DNA of 64,000 bases. It comes from Planctomycetota bacterium. GTDB taxonomy: Bacteria; Planctomycetota; UBA1135; UBA2386. Positions 38,044-45,164 of the stretch are shown one piece after another. The DNA lies in contig JAEUHR010000044.1 in the NCBI GenBank assembly GCA_016794425.1, positions 1 through 64,000 on the forward strand. Reading direction: 5' to 3'. The notes beneath the pieces were generated by a model. It ran no database searches, was not told where the DNA came from, and saw only the letters and a program-made list of their open reading frames with translations. Made by a program: the position numbers and the translations under genes. Position 1 is the first letter of the stretch. Each line of letters opens with the position of its first letter.

Positions 38044-39063
38044 GTGAGCAAGGTCGTGCTCGATGCGCTCGGTGGCGATCACGCCCCGCAGGAGGTCGTG
38101 GCGGGCCTGGCGATGGCTTTGGAGCGCAAGTTCGCGCGTCCGGATCAGGTGCTCCTGACCGGCCCGCGCGACCGCGTGCTCCAGGAACTCGCCGCTCGCG
38201 GTCTCGGCGCCGCCGGCATCGAGGTGCACGACGCACCCGACGTGCTGAGCGGCGACGAGTCGCCGACCGACGCGATGCGGAAGAAGCCGAAGAACAGCAT
38301 CGCGGTCGGCATCGGGCTCGTGAAGCAGGGGCTCGGCGGCGCGTTCATCAGCGCCGGGTCGACCGGCACGGTGGTGGCGGCGGCGACGCTCGGCCTCGGC
38401 TGCCTCGAAGGCATCCGCCGCCCGGCGATCGGCGCGATCATCCACGGCGAGAAGCATCCGTTCCTGGTGCTCGACGTCGGCGCCAACCCGATGCCGAAGG
38501 CACACCATCTGGCGCAGTACGCGCTGATGGGTTCGGCCTACTACCGCGGCACGTTCGACGTAGCGGAACCCAACGTCGGCATCCTGAACATCGGCAGCGA
38601 GGAGCTGAAGGGCAACCCGCTGGTGCGCGAGGCGCGCGCGATGATGAAGCAGCTGCCGATCCGCTTCACCGGCAACGTCGAAGGCGTCGAGGTCTTCTCG
38701 GGCGACTGCCACGTGATCGTCGCCGACGGTTTCACCGGCAACGTCCTGCTGAAGGTCTCCGAAGGTGTCGCCGAGTACCTGCTGCGGCAGATGTTCGGCC
38801 TGATGAAGCAGGCCGGCGTCGACGGCGCCGCGATGCAGAAGGTGCAGAAGGGCATCCTGCCGCGCGTCGACTTCTCCGAGTACGGTGGCGCGCTGCTGCT
38901 CGGCGTCGACGGCGTGGTGACGATCTGCCACGGCCGCTCGCGCGCGCCGGCGTTCGCGAACGCGATCCGCTTCGCGTTGCGCGCCCTCGATGCGGAGGTC
39001 AACCGCCACATCGTGCAGGTGGCCCGGACCGTCGCGCTGCCGTCCGCCGAGCCCAACGCGTGA
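38044..39063 (+). CDS. plsX: Phosphate acyltransferase PlsX
   Basis: Makes acyl-phosphate from acyl-ACP, the first step of phospholipid synthesis with PlsY. The 339-residue protein has VLDALGGDHAPQEVVAGL at the N-terminus, SAGSTGTVVAAATLGLG and GFTGNVLLKVSEG as in the family. The start is a GTG with GGAGGA five bases upstream. It lies 71 bases after rpmF and is followed by fabH, the classic order. Confidence 0.96.
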   Translation: MSKVVLDALGGDHAPQEVVAGLAMALERKFARPDQVLLTGPRDRVLQELAARGLGAAGIEVHDAPDVLSGDESPTDAMRKKPKNSIAVGIGLVKQGLGGAFISAGSTGTVVAAATLGLGCLEGIRRPAIGAIIHGEKHPFLVLDVGANPMPKAHHLAQYALMGSAYYRGTFDVAEPNVGILNIGSEELKGNPLVREARAMMKQLPIRFTGNVEGVEVFSGDCHVIVADGFTGNVLLKVSEGVAEYLLRQMFGLMKQAGVDGAAMQKVQKGILPRVDFSEYGGALLLGVDGVVTICHGRSRAPAFANAIRFALRALDAEVNRHIVQVARTVALPSAEPNA

Positions 39064-39133
39064 GCGTCGCGCCGGCGGCTTCCCGATCCGCGTTTTCCCC
39101 AGCCCACGAATCCGAGTCGAAGGAGCGACGAAC

Positions 39134-40123
39134 ATGGCTTCCCTGATCCCCGTGGGCGTCGCCGGACTCGGTCGCTATGTGCCGGAGCAGCGGTTGACCA
39201 ACCGCGATCTCGAGCAGATCGTCGACACGTCGGACGAATGGATCGTGCAGCGCACCGGCATCCGCGAGCGCCGCATCGTCGCCAAGGACGAGGTGACCAG
39301 CTCGCTGGCGCTGCGCGCCGCGCGCCAGGCGCTCGAGGACGCGAAGCTCGCGCCCGAGGACCTGGACCTGGTGATCTGCGCCACGGTCACCGGCGACCAG
39401 CCCTTCCCGGCCACCGCGTGCCGGGTCGGCTTCGACCTCGGCGCCAAGCGCGCCGGCGGCTTCGACGTCGCGGCTGCGTGCAGCGGCTTCGTGTTCGCGT
39501 CGCAGATCGCGGCGGGCTTCGTGCAGTCCGGCCAGTACCGCCACGTGCTGGTGGTCGGCGCCGAGACCCTGAGCCGCATCCTCGACTACGAGGATCGCAA
39601 CACCTGCGTGCTGTTCGGCGACGGCGCCGGCGCCGCGCTGTTCACGCCGCTCGAGCGCGCTGGCCGCGGCGAGTTCCTCGGCGGCTCGATCAGCATGGAA
39701 GGCGGGGCCGAAGCGGTGCTGGCGCAGCCCGGCGGCGGCAGCCGGCACCCGTCGACGCACGCGACCGTCGACCAGCGGCTGCACTACATGAAGATGGGCG
39801 GCACGAAGGTGTTCCGCTTCGCAGTGCGCGTGTTCGCCGAGCTGGTGCAGAAGGTCGTCGACCGCCACGGCCGCGACGCGATCGGCCTGATCGTGCCGCA
39901 CCAGGTCAACCAGCGCATCATCGAGGCCGCCATGGAACAGGTCGGGCTGCCGATGGACCTCGTGTTCACCAACATCGACCGCTACGGCAACACGTCGGCG
40001 GCTTCGGTGCCGATCGCACTGCGCGAGGCCTACGACGCGGGGCGGCTCACGAAGGGCAAGCTCGTCGTGATGCCCGCGTTCGGCGCTGGCATGGCGTGGG
40101 GCCACCTGCTGCTGCGCTGGTGA
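39134..40123 (+). CDS. fabH: 3-oxoacyl-ACP synthase III (FabH)
   Basis: Condenses acetyl-CoA with malonyl-ACP to start fatty acid synthesis. The 329-residue protein has the catalytic triad Cys116 (AACSGF), His256 (PHQVN) and Asn286 (GNTSAA). The ATG at 39134 is preceded by GAAGGAG at eight bases. It lies between plsX and fabG in one operon. Confidence 0.97.
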   Translation: MASLIPVGVAGLGRYVPEQRLTNRDLEQIVDTSDEWIVQRTGIRERRIVAKDEVTSSLALRAARQALEDAKLAPEDLDLVICATVTGDQPFPATACRVGFDLGAKRAGGFDVAAACSGFVFASQIAAGFVQSGQYRHVLVVGAETLSRILDYEDRNTCVLFGDGAGAALFTPLERAGRGEFLGGSISMEGGAEAVLAQPGGGSRHPSTHATVDQRLHYMKMGGTKVFRFAVRVFAELVQKVVDRHGRDAIGLIVPHQVNQRIIEAAMEQVGLPMDLVFTNIDRYGNTSAASVPIALREAYDAGRLTKGKLVVMPAFGAGMAWGHLLLRW

Positions 40124-40176
40124 TGCGCTCCGCGTCCCGTTCCCGCCGCCCGTCCGCCTGACCGCCCGCACCCCGC

Positions 40177-40917
40177 ATGAACTTCACCGGCAAACTGGCC
40201 CTCGTCACCGGCGCTTCGCGCGGCATCGGCCGCGCGATCGCGCTCGAGCTCGCGCGCCGCGGCGCCGAGGTCTACTGCACCTCGACCAAGGCCGGTGGGT
40301 GCGACGAGACGCTGGCGGCGATCGCTGCACTGCCGACCGGCAGCGGCAAGGGCCACGCGCTGGTCGCCGACGTCGCCAAGGCCGCGGACGCGCAGCAGCT
40401 CGCCGAGGCGCTCGGGCGGGCGCCCGACTTCCTGGTCAACAACGCCGGCGTGACCCGCGACGGCCTGTTCCTGCGCATGTCGGAGGCAGACTTCGACACC
40501 GTGCTGGACACGAACCTGCGCGGCGCCTTCCTGGTCTGCAAGGCGTTCGCGCGCGGCATGGCCAAGGCGCGCGGCGGCCGCATCGTCAACGTCGGCTCCG
40601 TGGTCGGTCTGACCGGCAACGCGGGCCAGGCGAACTACGCCGCCAGCAAGGCCGGCCTGGTCGGCCTGTCGAAGTCGCTGGCCCAAGAGCTCGCCGGCCG
40701 CGGCATCACGGTCAACGTGGTCGCGCCCGGCTTCATCCAGACCGACATGACCGCCGCGCTGCCGGCCGACGTGCAGGAGGCGATGCAGAAGCAGATCCCG
40801 CTGGGACGCTTCGGCAAGCCCGAGGACGTCGCCGGCGTGGTGGCCTTCCTCTGCAGCGAAGCCGCTGCCTACGTCACGGGGCAGACACTCGTTGTGGACG
40901 GCGGCATGACCAAGTAG
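40177..40917 (+). CDS. fabG: 3-oxoacyl-ACP reductase (FabG)
   Basis: NADPH-dependent reduction of 3-oxoacyl-ACP. It is a 246-residue short-chain dehydrogenase with the cofactor loop TGASRGIGR (11-19), NNAG (88-91) and the catalytic residues Ser141, Tyr154 and Lys158 (YAASK). The C-terminus YVTGQTLVVDGGMTK is typical of FabG. It is 53 bases after fabH and 70 bases before acpP. Confidence 0.96.
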   Translation: MNFTGKLALVTGASRGIGRAIALELARRGAEVYCTSTKAGGCDETLAAIAALPTGSGKGHALVADVAKAADAQQLAEALGRAPDFLVNNAGVTRDGLFLRMSEADFDTVLDTNLRGAFLVCKAFARGMAKARGGRIVNVGSVVGLTGNAGQANYAASKAGLVGLSKSLAQELAGRGITVNVVAPGFIQTDMTAALPADVQEAMQKQIPLGRFGKPEDVAGVVAFLCSEAAAYVTGQTLVVDGGMTK

Positions 40918-40987
40918 CTACGCTTCTCCCCCGGCCGGGGCGGCTGCGCCGTCCGCGGTCCGAGTCCCATAGTCACGAGGCAAGAAA

Positions 40988-41233
40988 GTGTCGAAGACCG
41001 ACAACATCGAAGAACGCGTCCACAACATCGTCTGCGAACAGCTGGGTACCACCCGTGACAAGATCACGGCCGAGACGTCGTTCATCAACGACCTGGGCGC
41101 CGACTCGCTGGACACCGTCGAGCTGGTCATGGAGTTCGAGGACGAGTTCGAGATCAACATCCCGGACGAGGACGCCGAGAAGATCATGACGGTCGGCGAT
41201 GCGGTGAAGTACATCTCCGGCAAGCTCGGCTGA
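40988..41233 (+). CDS. acpP: Acyl carrier protein
   Basis: An 81-residue carrier of growing acyl chains. Ser40 in GADSLD is the phosphopantetheine attachment site; the acidic helix II (TVELVMEFEDEFEINIPDEDAEKI) is canonical. The start is a GTG with GAGG about seven bases upstream. Confidence 0.97.
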   Translation: MSKTDNIEERVHNIVCEQLGTTRDKITAETSFINDLGADSLDTVELVMEFEDEFEINIPDEDAEKIMTVGDAVKYISGKLG

Positions 41234-41244
41234 GCTGCCCGCCT

Positions 41245-41300
41245 CCTGCGCCAGCAGGCCTGCGGCCCACGGGCCGCAGGGCGGCGGTGGCTTCGGCCAC
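41245..41300 (+). other. Three successive hairpins between acpP and fabF
   Basis: CCTGC/GCAGG around GCCA (41245-41258), a perfect 10-bp CCTGCGGCCC/GGGCCGCAGG around AC (41259-41280), and GTGGC/GCCAC closed by a cTTCGg tetraloop (41287-41300). No T-tract follows. They probably lower readthrough or protect the abundant acpP message. Confidence 0.55.
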
Positions 41301-41388
41301 ACGGCACCTGCCGGCGCGGGCGCGCGCGGGGCCGTGTCGTTGCGTCCCTGGGCCGCCCGCAAGCACCTGACTTCCTCCCGAACCGACC

Positions 41389-42627
41389 ATGGCGAAGCGG
41401 CGTGTCGTCGTCACCGGCCTCGGTGCCGTGTCTTCCCTCGGCCTGGACCTGGCCAAGACCTGGAGCAACCTGCTCGCGGGCGTCTCCGGCGCGGGCACGA
41501 TCTCGCGCTTCGACACGGCGAAGCACACCTGCAAGTTCGCCTGCGACGTGTGGGACTGGAACACGGAGACCTTCTTTCCGCGCACCGAGTCCAAGCGTCT
41601 CGACAAGTTCACGATGTACTACCTCGTCGCCGCCGACGAGGCGATGAAGGCGTCCGGACTCGACATGGGTCGTGAGGACCGCACGCTCGCCGGCTGTATC
41701 ACCGGCACCGGCATCGGCGGCATCCACGAGATCGAGGCGTCGAAGATCCTGCAGGTCGAGCGCGGCGCCGACCGCGTCAGCCCGTTCTTCATCCCGAAGA
41801 TCATGGCGAACGCGATGGCCGGCCAGGCCGCGATCCGCTTCGGCCTGCAGGGCACCTGCTACGTGACCTCGTCGGCGTGCGCCAGCGCCAGCCACGCGAT
41901 CGGCCTCGCGCTGCGCACGATCCAGTGGGGCGAAGCCGACATCATGCTGACCGGCGGCTCCGAGGCCGCGACGACCGAACTCGGCCTCGGCGGCTTCTGC
42001 GCGCTGAAGGCCGTGTCGACGCGCAACGACGACCCCAAGCGCGCGTCGCGGCCGTTCGACCGCGACCGCGACGGCTTCGTGATGGGTGAGGGTGCGGCCG
42101 CGATCGTGCTCGAGGAGTACGAACACGCGCGGCGCCGCGGGGCGCCGATCCTGTGCGAACTGCTCGGCTACGGCTCGACCGACGACGCGCACCACATCAC
42201 CGCGCCGAACGAGGACGCCGACGGCCCGAGCCGGGCGATCCAGCAGGCGCTGCGCGACGCCGGCATCGCCGCCGACCGCGTCGGCTACGTCAACGCGCAC
42301 GGCACCAGCACCTACCTGAACGACAAGATCGAGACCGCGGCGATCAAGCGCGTGTTCGGCGACCACGCGCGGCGGTTGTGCGTGTCGTCGACCAAGTCGA
42401 TGGTCGGCCACCTGCTCGGCGCGTCGGGCGCGATCGAGCTCGCCGCCACGGCGATGGCGATCCGCACCGGCCAGGTCCACCCGACGATCAACTACGAGAC
42501 GCCGGACCCGGACTGCGACCTCGACTACGTGCCGAACACGGCGCGCGATCTGCGCATCGACTGCGCGATCAGCAATTCGCTCGGCTTCGGCGGCCACAAC
42601 ACCTGCCTCGTGGTCGGCCGCATCTGA
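41389..42627 (+). CDS. fabF: 3-oxoacyl-ACP synthase II (FabF)
   Basis: Elongating condensing enzyme. The 412-residue protein has the Cys-His-His triad: Cys164 (SSACASASHA), His304 (NAHGTSTYLND) and His341 (KSMVGHLLGASG). The ATG at 41389 gives the usual MAKRRVVVTGLGAV start. It is separated from acpP by a 155-base structured spacer, so its expression relative to acpP is probably reduced. Confidence 0.97.
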   Translation: MAKRRVVVTGLGAVSSLGLDLAKTWSNLLAGVSGAGTISRFDTAKHTCKFACDVWDWNTETFFPRTESKRLDKFTMYYLVAADEAMKASGLDMGREDRTLAGCITGTGIGGIHEIEASKILQVERGADRVSPFFIPKIMANAMAGQAAIRFGLQGTCYVTSSACASASHAIGLALRTIQWGEADIMLTGGSEAATTELGLGGFCALKAVSTRNDDPKRASRPFDRDRDGFVMGEGAAAIVLEEYEHARRRGAPILCELLGYGSTDDAHHITAPNEDADGPSRAIQQALRDAGIAADRVGYVNAHGTSTYLNDKIETAAIKRVFGDHARRLCVSSTKSMVGHLLGASGAIELAATAMAIRTGQVHPTINYETPDPDCDLDYVPNTARDLRIDCAISNSLGFGGHNTCLVVGRI

Positions 42628-42662
42628 CCGCGCCGGCCCGCCGGCAGCGCCGGCCGGCGAAC

Positions 42663-42689
42663 GGCCCGTTGCGGAGCGGGCAGCGGGCC
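42663..42689 (+). terminator. Hairpin after fabF
   Basis: GGCCCGTTGC pairs with GCAGCGGGCC (ten pairs, one G-T) around a 7-base loop, 36 bases after fabF. It lacks a T-tract; it could end the fab operon or be an RNA end. Confidence 0.4.
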
Positions 42690-42748
42690 TGTAGGGAGGG
42701 TGCTTTCCGAACCACCCGCAAGCCCCAGGTTCCCTCGAGGAGTCCGTC

Positions 42749-43078
42749 GTGAAGAAGAAGCTCAAGGACGCGCTGCACCGCTACAAGGTCGAGGCCTTCA
42801 AGATGACGCACATGAGCGTCGAGGAGCAGAAGGAGGTCGGCCGCGAGATCCTCGAGCACACCGCGCAGGCGCTGCAGAACGCCTACCACTTCCACTTCGA
42901 CACGAACACGAATCCGCACCGCGTCGAGACGTTCCAGATGATCAAGTCGGTCGTGCTGGAGACGCTGCTGCCGCCGGTGGTGGAGAAGGTGATGCGGCGC
43001 ATCACGGTGCTCGAGCACCAGAACGCCCACCTCGTGAAGCTGCTCGACGAGCTGATGGAAACGCTGTCGGAGGATTGA
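42749..43078 (+). CDS. Small helical protein of unknown function
   Basis: I do not recognise this 109-residue protein. It is Lys/Glu/His-rich and predicted fully helical, with heptad-like hydrophobic spacing in the C-terminal half (VVEKVMRRITVLEHQNAHLVKLLDELMETLSED), suggesting a short coiled coil. It has no signal peptide or membrane segment. A GTG start is supported by CGAGGAG six bases upstream. It is five bases before the ROK kinase, so the two are co-transcribed. Confidence 0.65.
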   Translation: MKKKLKDALHRYKVEAFKMTHMSVEEQKEVGREILEHTAQALQNAYHFHFDTNTNPHRVETFQMIKSVVLETLLPPVVEKVMRRITVLEHQNAHLVKLLDELMETLSED

Positions 43079-43082
43079 GACC

Positions 43083-44021
43083 GTGCGCACGGTGCTCGCG
43101 GGCGACCTCGGTGGCACCAAGTGCCGCTACGCGCTCGTCGGCGAGGACTTCTCGGTGCACCGCGTGCAGGAGGTGCCGACCGTGCGCGAGCAGGGCGCGT
43201 TCCTGCAGACCTTCGATGCGGCGCTCGCGGCGGTGCTGCGCGAGCTGCCGGCCGGCCTCGCGGCGCCGACTGCGGCCGGCTTCGGCGCGGCCGGCGTGGT
43301 GCGCCCGGACGGCCGCGCGATGCTGCCGGCGCCGAACCTGCCGCTCGGCTGTGTCGAGCTCGCGGCCCACGTGCAGCGCACGTTCGGCTTGTCCACGACG
43401 TTGTTGAACGACGGCCGCGCCAGCGCCTGGGGCGAGTTCCTGCGCGGCCACGCCGCCGGCAGCGACCCGCTGCTGTGCCTGTTCTTCGGCACCGGCATCG
43501 GCATCGGTCTGATCGTCGACGGCAAACCGTACGGCGGCCACGCCAACGCGGCCGGCGAAATCGGCCACACGACGTTCGAGCCCGGCGGCCGGCCATGCCC
43601 GTGCGGCGCGCGGGGCCACTTCGAGGCCTACTGCGGTGGCCGCGCGATCACCGAACGCGCCGCCGCCGAGATCGGGCCGCCACCCGGCGGCAAGTGGACG
43701 GTCGGCGCCGTCGTGGCGACCGCCGCCACCGCCGACGCTCGCGCCGCGACCGCGCGCGCGATCCTCGCCGACGCCGAGCGGGCGGCCGTCACGCTGGTCG
43801 AAAACGCCTGCACGTTGCTGAACCCCGCCGCGGTCGTGATCGGCGGCGGCGTCGCGACCGGCTGGCCGCAGTTGCGCACCCGGATCGAGGCCTGGGTGCG
43901 CGCGCACACCACGGCGCCGGTGCACCGCGAGCTGCGGTTCGTCGAGTCGCTCGGCGGGTCGGACGCGATCCTGTGGGGCGCAGCCGCCGCGACCGGGGCC
44001 CTGTGGCGGCCGCGGACTTGA
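43083..44021 (+). CDS. ROK-family sugar kinase, probable glucokinase
   Basis: Phosphorylates glucose or a related sugar with ATP. The 312-residue protein starts with the phosphate loop LAGDLGGTKCR and has the catalytic Asp110 in LLNDGRASAWGE, FFGTGIGIGLIVDG, and the ROK zinc site. The usual CxCGxxGCxE reads CPCGARGHFE: Cys172 and Cys174 are kept, the third Cys is His179, and Cys184 (AYCGG) is nearby; His162 is the other ligand. The site may still bind zinc. It starts at a GTG five bases after the small helical gene. Sugar specificity is inferred from family resemblance only. Confidence 0.82.
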   Translation: MRTVLAGDLGGTKCRYALVGEDFSVHRVQEVPTVREQGAFLQTFDAALAAVLRELPAGLAAPTAAGFGAAGVVRPDGRAMLPAPNLPLGCVELAAHVQRTFGLSTTLLNDGRASAWGEFLRGHAAGSDPLLCLFFGTGIGIGLIVDGKPYGGHANAAGEIGHTTFEPGGRPCPCGARGHFEAYCGGRAITERAAAEIGPPPGGKWTVGAVVATAATADARAATARAILADAERAAVTLVENACTLLNPAAVVIGGGVATGWPQLRTRIEAWVRAHTTAPVHRELRFVESLGGSDAILWGAAAATGALWRPRT

Positions 44022-44047
44022 CCGCTGCGCCGGCGGGCCGGGCTGCC

Positions 44048-44053
44048 TATGCT
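44048..44053 (+). promoter_or_regulatory. Candidate -10 element of ddl
   Basis: TATGCT lies 28 bases before the ddl ATG, which has its own Shine-Dalgarno GGAGGG at 44069-44074. The Shine-Dalgarno also decides the start at 44082 over the in-frame ATG at 44049. Confidence 0.4.
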
Positions 44054-44081
44054 GGCGGCGGTCACCGCGGAGGGTGATGCC

Positions 44082-45155
44082 ATGCACGTAGCCGTTCTCG
44101 CCGGCGGACGCTCGCCGGAGCACGCCATATCCCTGTCGTCCGCGGCCCAGGTGCTGCGGCACCTCGACCGGTCGCAGTGGACCGTCTGGCCGGTCTGGCT
44201 CGACCGCGAGGGCGGCTGGTGGCCGGACCGCACACCGCTGCCCGCCGACCGCGCCTGGCAGCCCGGCGCCGCGGCGACGTCGCTCGGTCCGCTGCGGCCC
44301 GGTGCGGCGCTCGACTGGCTGCTCGACCACGCCGGCGTCGAAATCGTGCTGCCGGTGCTGCACGGCCCGTTCGGCGAGGACGGCACCGTGCAGGGCATGC
44401 TCGAACTCTACGGCCTGCCGTTCGTCGGTTCGGGCTGCGCGGCATCGGCAGTCGCGATGGACAAGCTGCGCACGCGGCACGCGCTGCAGCAGGCCGGCGT
44501 GCCGCTGGCCAAGGCCTACGAACCGGCCGGCGACCTCCGCGCCGCCGACGCGAAGCTCGAGTTCGCGCGGTTGGCCGCCGCGGTCGGCACGCCGGCGTTC
44601 GTCAAGGTCGACGCCTCGGGCAGCACGGTCGGGGTGCAACGCATCACCGACGAAGCCGGCCTGGCGCAGTTCTTCGCCGAGTTCCGCGGCCGCTTCCGCC
44701 GCTGGTTCGCCGAGGGGGAGGTCCGCGGCGAGGAGATCACGGTCGCCGTGCTGGGCAACACCGGCGACACCCTGCAGGCGCTGCCGCCGGTCGGCATCTA
44801 CCCGAAGGTCGCCGGCTGGTTCACGCACGAAGCGAAGTACGTGCCCGGCGCGACCGAAGAAGTGATCCCCCCGCGCGGCCTCGGGCCGGCGGCGCTCGAG
44901 GACGTGATGGCGCTGGCCTGCCGCTGCCATGCGGCGCTGGTCTGCGACGGCATGTCCCGCACCGACATGATCGTCACCGCGCGCGGCCCCGTCGTGCTCG
45001 AGACCAACACCATCCCCGGCCTGACGGGCACCAGCCTGCTGCCGCAGGCCGCGGCGGCCGCCGGGCTGTCGTTCCCGGCGCTGCTGGACCGCCTGCTGCA
45101 GTCCGGCCTCGCGCGTGGGCGCGCGGCGGCGCCGAGCGGAGCCAACGGCCGATAG
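44082..45155 (+). CDS. ddl: D-alanine-D-alanine ligase
   Basis: Makes the D-Ala-D-Ala dipeptide for peptidoglycan. The 357-residue ATP-grasp enzyme begins MHVAVLAGGRSPEHAISLSS with the substrate Glu, then LPVLHGPFGEDGTVQGML, FVGSGCAASAVAMDK, the omega-loop Tyr in HEAKYVPG (Tyr favours D-Ala over D-lactate, so no intrinsic vancomycin-type change) and ETNTIPGLTGTSLLPQAA. GGAGGG lies seven bases before the ATG. The presence of ddl argues for a peptidoglycan wall. Its TAG stop overlaps the candidate -10 box of the next gene. Confidence 0.95.
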   Translation: MHVAVLAGGRSPEHAISLSSAAQVLRHLDRSQWTVWPVWLDREGGWWPDRTPLPADRAWQPGAAATSLGPLRPGAALDWLLDHAGVEIVLPVLHGPFGEDGTVQGMLELYGLPFVGSGCAASAVAMDKLRTRHALQQAGVPLAKAYEPAGDLRAADAKLEFARLAAAVGTPAFVKVDASGSTVGVQRITDEAGLAQFFAEFRGRFRRWFAEGEVRGEEITVAVLGNTGDTLQALPPVGIYPKVAGWFTHEAKYVPGATEEVIPPRGLGPAALEDVMALACRCHAALVCDGMSRTDMIVTARGPVVLETNTIPGLTGTSLLPQAAAAAGLSFPALLDRLLQSGLARGRAAAPSGANGR

Positions 45156-45158
45156 TCT
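45153..45158 (+). promoter_or_regulatory. Candidate -10 element for a leaderless mRNA (45165 gene)
   Basis: TAGTCT ends six bases before the ATG at 45165, with no Shine-Dalgarno. The TAG is also the ddl stop codon. Confidence 0.5.
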
Positions 45159-45164
45159 GCCGCG

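Noticed and set aside
44049..44081. Earlier ATG for ddl
   Set aside because: GGAGGG lies seven bases before 44082, which also gives the family N-terminus MHVAVLAGG.
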